Source of the DNA: Bolinopsis microptera
Lineage: Eukaryota > Ctenophora > Tentaculata > Lobata > Bolinopsidae
DNA length: 64,000 bases
Direction of reading: 5' to 3'
Assembly: GCF_026151205.1 (NCBI RefSeq)
Contig: NC_087078.1
Location: 14,401,118-14,465,117, forward strand
Shown here in pieces: positions 59,165 to 64,000 of this stretch. The notes beneath the pieces were generated by a model. It saw nothing but the letters and a program-made list of their open reading frames with translations. It had not been told where the DNA came from and did no database searches. Position 1 is the first letter of the stretch. Every line of letters begins with the position of its first letter. The position numbers were made by a program, and so were the translations under genes.

Positions 59165-59372
59165 TAGAATAATTAATTAGTTAGAATAATTAATTAGTTA
59201 GAATTATTAATTAGTTAGAATAATTAATTAGCTAGAATAATTAATTAGTTAGAATAATTAATTAGTTAGAATAATTAATTAGTTAGAATAATTAATTAGT
59301 TAGAATAATTAATTAGTTAGAATAATTAATTAGTTAGAATAATTAATTAGTTAGAATAATTAATTAGTTACC
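59165..59372. repeat. 17-bp minisatellite AATTAATTAGTTAGAAT
   Basis: About 12 copies of a 17-bp unit with one GCTAG variant. The unit contains the palindrome AATTAATT. Confidence 0.92.
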
Positions 59373-59428
59373 TCTAGCTCTATCTACTCAGTCACAACAC
59401 TTAACGATTTCCCTCTGTTATAGGCATC

Positions 59429-59503
59429 ATGTCAGTGGAAATAGTCCTGTCCATTCTCTCCCTTCCTATCGCAGTTATACTTATGTTTCTTGTCATATGG
59501 AAC
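59429..59503 (+). CDS. Possible first exon of an unknown membrane protein
   Basis: An ATG five bases after CCCTCTGTTATAG opens 25 codons (MSVEIVLSILSLPIAVILMF then LVIWN) ending at a perfect donor AAC|GTAAGT in phase 0. It would encode an N-terminal membrane anchor. No following exon could be recognised in the rest of the window, so this is a partial, low-confidence gene. I do not recognise the family. Confidence 0.35.
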
Positions 59504-60430
59504 GTAAGTATTTTAGGTTTTTTCCCAGGTATTTTCAGGTATTTCAGATTAATGTCTGGTAGCTACTTTTATTTTACATTGGGTGGGCGGGGCTGCAATG
59601 ACTGTTTATGACCGTTAGATATATTACAACTCAAAGTTATAATTCAAACAAGGATCTGTTGATATTCAAATAAAAGTTTTTAACATATAATGCATCGGAT
59701 ATTTTTTTAAATAGTCCTCAAATAAATTTTCAATGAATCATGAAATAAACTGCACAAAAAGATCAATTCGTAAATTGAAAATTTAACACTCAAATAAATA
59801 AATTGAAAATAAATACAGCTGGGCAATCAAAATTAAGAACGATGAAAAAAAAATCTGATAAATACTGTAGGGCCACTTCTTTGGAGTTGCTGAACTATGT
59901 ACATTGTAACTTGCCTAATAGTACATGCATTGTCCGGCATCCTGCATCAAGGCTTGAACTTTCTTCGTCTGAGGTGAGGTTGAGTATATTAAAGTAAAGT
60001 AAATTAAGTACAGATTTGTTTACATTCATTTTGAGAGAAGCACAGGTAGGTTTCCTACAGTCAGAAAAACATCATGAATAGATTATGGCATAATAATCCA
60101 TATCCTTGCCCATTAATATCAACAAAAAATAATCTAAATTGATGATTAGTAAGTAACTTAATAATTAATTCTATAAATAGTAACGTACCGTTTCATCTCG
60201 GCCCTCATACTGACACACAGCCTTATGAACCTTGATCATCTGGTATCTTATTCGTGGAGACTCTGTTGCTTTACAGCTCACTGATTCCGGATCCGGTGTT
60301 TTACCGGTTCTTCTGTGTTAATGAATTGATCGTTAATTTAATTGCTTTTTTTCGAAATACATTGTGCATAAAAACATAAGTAAATATAATCGTTATCGAT
60401 GTATTGGGGAGCCAGCCAAGAGAATATCCC
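59504..60430. other. No gene recognised
   Basis: AT-rich. It could be intron of the putative gene starting at 59429. A frame at 59803-59997 has no support. Confidence 0.4.
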
Positions 60431-60434
60431 CAAA

Positions 60435-60528
60435 TAACATATAATAATAGATATTATTAAATAAAATTACATATAATAATAGATATTATTAAATAAAATA
60501 ACATATAATAATAGATATTATGTAAAAA
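60435..60528. repeat. 31-bp tandem repeat, 3 copies
   Basis: ACATATAATAATAGATATTA followed by TTAAATAAAAT is repeated three times with one-base differences. Confidence 0.9.
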
Positions 60529-60546
60529 TGTAGGATGAATTAGAGT

Positions 60547-60976
60547 TTAAAGTTCAACGTACGGGCAAATAATTTTCTTGGAAAGTTCACAGAACTTCTT
60601 GTATCCGTCTCTGTAGTAGAGGACCTTCTTGGACTTGCAGACAATATCGGCCAGACTTGCCAAGTCTACAGCAGTGTTGGAGTCGGTTGACTCCACGCTG
60701 GATGATGAGAAAGTTGTTATATTGTAGAAGATTTGAGGTTGGGGAGGGTCAAAAATTGCGGGGTTAATACTCCATTTTGTGAAGTAGAAATGTTGTTACT
60801 GATTTTGCAAAACATGAGCTAATAATACTGAAACAAACAAATTGGGGTTTAGTTCAAAAACAGATATAGATCTGATGTTTCAGTCAAAAGGTCTATACAA
60901 TTAAAATTAAGTCGACGACTCACCCGACTGCCAGGCAAATGAAGATAGCTAGGGTCACAGTTACAAAGTTCTTCAT
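60547..60976 (-). CDS. Small secreted cysteine-containing peptide
   Basis: Two exons, 60976-60924 and 60697-60547, joined in phase 2 with good splice sites (GTGAGT donor, ATCATCCAG acceptor), 67 residues. It has a signal peptide (MKNFVTVTLAIFICLAVG), a short acidic stretch (VESTDSN) and then a basic C-terminal part with three cysteines: IVCKSKKVLYYRDGYKKFC, then IICPYVEL. Three cysteines in the mature part is unusual; an intermolecular disulfide or a free thiol would be needed. I know no matching family. A secreted defence, signalling or venom-type peptide are all possible and none is shown. It is too short per exon to be found as a long frame. Confidence 0.6.
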
Positions 60977-61951
60977 ATCTTCTTTACTTCAGCCTAACCT
61001 TCAAAGGATACTCATCAAAACGTAACAAAATTTTGGGTAAAATTTTAATGTAGACTTTAATAAGTTTATGTTGCCAGTGAAGATTATACCAGCCAAATAC
61101 AAGCTATATTTTGAGAGCTATTTTCTCTCTGACGAGTCAAAACAGGATGAAATATCTAAACACAGGTAGGGTTCTCAGATAACTGATAACCATAGCAAAG
61201 TTGCACCGAAAGGTATTCAACACTCAACAGGTAAACGCTGAACTACCGTATTGGCCTCAGCAGTAAAATATCTTTAGAATGATAACATCTACAACATAGA
61301 ATGGCAAAATGAAATAGTAAAATGGGATTATTACATACAATTTCTGAACAGTGAGAAATACAAGGGGCGACGGCCCGTTTACATTAGTGCGGCATAAATA
61401 GCTTGTAAACGTCTGCAAGAAGCAGCGACTAAAGGAAAGCAACCTTAATTTCATATTATATTTTTTATCACCGGAGTCATCAAAGTCGGTCAAATTGAAA
61501 CATTTTCTCGATTAGATGCGATAAATATTTTCTGTTGCCTAAATACCGATTAGGGCGATGCTGAAATAAGGTTGATCTGAGAATCCTCTGTTCCAGGTGT
61601 TCATCAATTTTGCAATACCTGATCCTTAGCTTTGTTAGTCGCGTCGTCACGACATTAAAGCCAGAGGGGGGGGGGGGTAAAATTCGTTTTTCCAGTTTTC
61701 ACATATTTGATAAGAGCTGCTGGAGACGAACAAGAAGGAAAAAACTGGATCAAAATCTAACCTTGCATTTTTGAGATATCGCGCGCCAAATATTGAGTTT
61801 TACATGTAATTACATGTAAAACTTTAACTTAAACTGCAAAAAACTGTAAAAACTGCAACAACCTAAGGAACACTTGTGCCAAGTTTCAGCTTCTGGGTGT
61901 GGCCAGTCTTCTCAACTTAGGCCTTAAATGAAACATCACAAATGCACATTA
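60977..61951. other. No gene recognised
   Basis: Includes a 12-G tract at 61666-61677 and TACATGTAATTACATGTA, a perfect palindrome, at 61801-61818. No coding support. Confidence 0.45.
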
Positions 61952-62722
61952 TACAGGGTGGGCCAAAAGTCAGTACCCATACGTTGGCCTTAATAGCTCC
62001 GCCGTGTTTTATATTTGAGAGCTGTTGCTTTGCAGATTGCATACTGTACTTACTGGTTCGAGGATTCCGTCGTCAAAATTTGAAAATTCGAATATTTTAG
62101 ACCACGCCCATTCAATATTAAAACACCTATATTGTTTTCTCTGAACATGCTGAACGCCTAATTTTTTCAGAGACGGTAGATTATCAAATGTTACATATGA
62201 TCTGAAAACATGAGGCAAAACGGATTAGAAATGACGAAGTTATCAAGCATTTTCTGTATCTCGTTAACAAAATTGACTGGGTGATTATGTGACACCGTGA
62301 CACGACACCTTAATTGGGCACTCTTAACAATTCCCATAATGTTTAACGGGGTAGTTAACGGGGTCACCTTATCACGTGATTAGGTAATCCAATCACCTGA
62401 TCACACGTAATGAATAAACTCGTTATGCTTCATATCTCGGTCATCTGAGAAGCTACAGTTTTAATTCTTTCAGGACAAACGTAATTCGAATGGCCAAACA
62501 CAATTTAATAACATTAAGCTTGATCCAACTATCCAAACTATCAAATAAATGTGAAAATGAACCTCCATTTGAAAAAAATGAACGCGAATATTTTTCGAGT
62601 TGACAAATTCCTCGAACCAGTGGTGGTACTAAGTCATATCAGAAGGAAGTATTTAAATTGGGCACTCAGTGACTGAGCTATAAAGGCCAACGTATGGGTA
62701 CTGACTTTTGGCCCACCCTGTA
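61952..62722. mobile_element. Tc1/mariner-type non-autonomous element, TA-flanked
   Basis: The element (61954-62720, 767 bp) has ~46-bp TIRs with one mismatch: CAGGGTGGGCCAAAAGTCAG then TACCCATACGTTGGCC at the left, and its reverse complement at the right. A TA dinucleotide flanks both ends. Such TA duplications fit the Tc1/mariner superfamily. The longest interior frame (62218-62009, minus) shows no DDE transposase motif, so it is non-autonomous. Confidence 0.8.
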
Positions 62723-63493
62723 ATATACTTAGCATATTATGTACTAATGTACTTAGCATTATTTTTTAAATTTAAGATATCTTATTAATTTAACAACACT
62801 AAAACGGGGGCTATTAAGCAAAAGTTGCCAAGAAACGAGATGAAAAGTGTTGTATGCAGCACTATGTGACTGATTTATTGTCACAGAAACTAGCGACTAC
62901 CTTAAGAACGACAAATTTAGTCTATCATATATTTAGTCAAAATGTTGACTAATATTGTTGTAAACCAAATTTGTTTAGACTCAATTTTTCGGTGACTAAT
63001 TTGAAAGCAGACCAAAATTTCAGTAGAGCATATATGACATGAATATTATTGAGCTTACCTTGTTTATAATTAATATAATGATATCACCATTCCTACTGCT
63101 GAACTACTTTGACTATTACACATAAGTTATAATCTACTGCTTTTATGCTTTCACATTATCTTACTTCCTTTTCCCATCAGACAAAATCTGCATCTAGAAA
63201 AATCATTTAATCAACATGCTTGACGTAAAACTTTAAAGTATGACTTTATGTGCGAAATCGGGGGAAAATAACTAGCTAAATAATGGAAAAATCAAATAAA
63301 TGGAAAATGGTCTCGAAAAGTCAAAAAATGTGACTAAAATGGTTGTAGACTAAAAATTTGCAAAATTTGTGACTAAGATTGTGGTAACCTAAATTTTTGT
63401 AACAAAATTTATTGTGAACCAAATCTATTGGCCTAAAAGTATATTTAAAAGTGCAGTCCATCTGTTTGCACCACAATTTATGCCATTGTCGGT
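62723..63493. other. No gene recognised
   Basis: AT-rich with loosely repeated phrases around TTGTGACTAA/TGTGACTAAAAT/AATTTTTGTAAC (62935-63420), suggesting a decayed repeat. Confidence 0.4.
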
Positions 63494-63583
63494 CAGTCAT
63501 CTGATACTACAAAATCCGTCTTTCCAAGTATCATAAAGCCAGATGGTGATACTTGCGAGACGGAATTTGTAGTGTTATGACTG
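63494..63583 (+). other. Long imperfect hairpin (microRNA-like or foldback)
   Basis: The 5' arm (63494-63533, from CAGTCATCTGATACTACAAA) pairs with the 3' arm (63547-63583, ending TTTGTAGTGTTATGACTG) over about 35 bp, with a few mismatches and bulges. The loop is 13 bases (63534-63546). Size and shape fit a metazoan microRNA precursor, but a small foldback MITE would look the same. Confidence 0.5.
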
Positions 63584-64000
63584 CGGTGCCTTGCACAAAT
63601 TTACAGTCACATGGCACTGTTATTTTGGGTCTTTATGATCTAATGGTGTGACGATTCTTAGCAATATACTATTGTATGAGTTCAATCAGAAATGAGAAAA
63701 TGGCCCATTATAAATCAGCACTTATTTTGTGATACCGTTGCGAGATCATAACCATCGATCTCAGCGAATAGCAACTAACTAGATACTGATAGAAAAATTT
63801 GCTCTTGCAAAAAAAACAGCTGCTTTGCTATATCATCGAGATATTAGTAACTTGATCAGAAGATAAAATGATCTTATATAAAACTATAGTCTGACTAATT
63901 AACTATTGGAGACAATCTCACTTACAGTTATTTCACAATTAAGAATACTTATTAATGATGATATGTCTATAAAAAACTGCATATTACAGATAAGTAGCGC
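63584..64000. other. No gene recognised
   Basis: AT-rich sequence to the window end; nothing identified. Confidence 0.4.

Overview
The window is nuclear DNA from an animal. It is AT-rich, its genes have many short GT-AG introns, it carries selenoprotein and tRNA-Cys genes, and it has several families of inverted-repeat elements plus non-LTR retrotransposons. The single-copy genes are standard metazoan orthologues. Their divergence from the human proteins, the secreted pentraxin and fucolectin-like lectins, and the LDLR-A-repeat receptor suggest an invertebrate. A cnidarian-like animal is my best guess, but nothing seen fixes the phylum. Many start codons lie 0-8 bases after a good splice-acceptor sequence, which would fit spliced-leader trans-splicing.

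Layout. 1-11 kb: gene-poor; a decayed LINE on the minus strand (tail of an 8-bp repeat), then a nest of inverted-repeat elements, two with clear target-site duplications. 11.2-14.1 kb (minus): a TSPO/TspO translocator-protein gene with four duplicated TM2-TM3 exons whose phases allow only one copy per mRNA. 14.8-33.7 kb (plus): compact housekeeping genes: dCMP deaminase, MLST8, the ZGRF1 helicase, ZNHIT1, a selenocysteine SEPHS2 with its SECIS, and MON1, whose first intron holds two tRNA-Cys genes and a SINE. 34.4-35.8 kb: an intronless BTB/BACK gene with one frameshift. 36.0-54.5 kb (plus): TDP2 in ten exons, with three genes on the opposite strand nested in its introns (an LDLR-A 7TM receptor, an F5/8C-type lectin and a pentraxin) and a 3.5-kb element bounded by poly-G/poly-C. 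55.0-58.6 kb (plus): RBM17/SPF45. 59-64 kb: an orphan first exon, a small cysteine-containing secreted peptide gene (minus), a TA-flanked inverted-repeat element and a microRNA-like hairpin.

The genes are not a pathway. They cover nucleotide metabolism (DCTD), TOR signalling (MLST8), DNA repair (ZGRF1, TDP2), chromatin (ZNHIT1), selenium metabolism (SEPHS2), endosome maturation (MON1) and splicing (RBM17). The strongest new observation is the mutually exclusive exon cluster in TSPO. Next are the minisatellites grown from two 5' splice sites of ZGRF1, the apparent GT-TG intron in TDP2, and the stack of nested genes inside TDP2. Exon models were built by hand from homology, splice sites and phase; single-base coordinates could be off by one in places.
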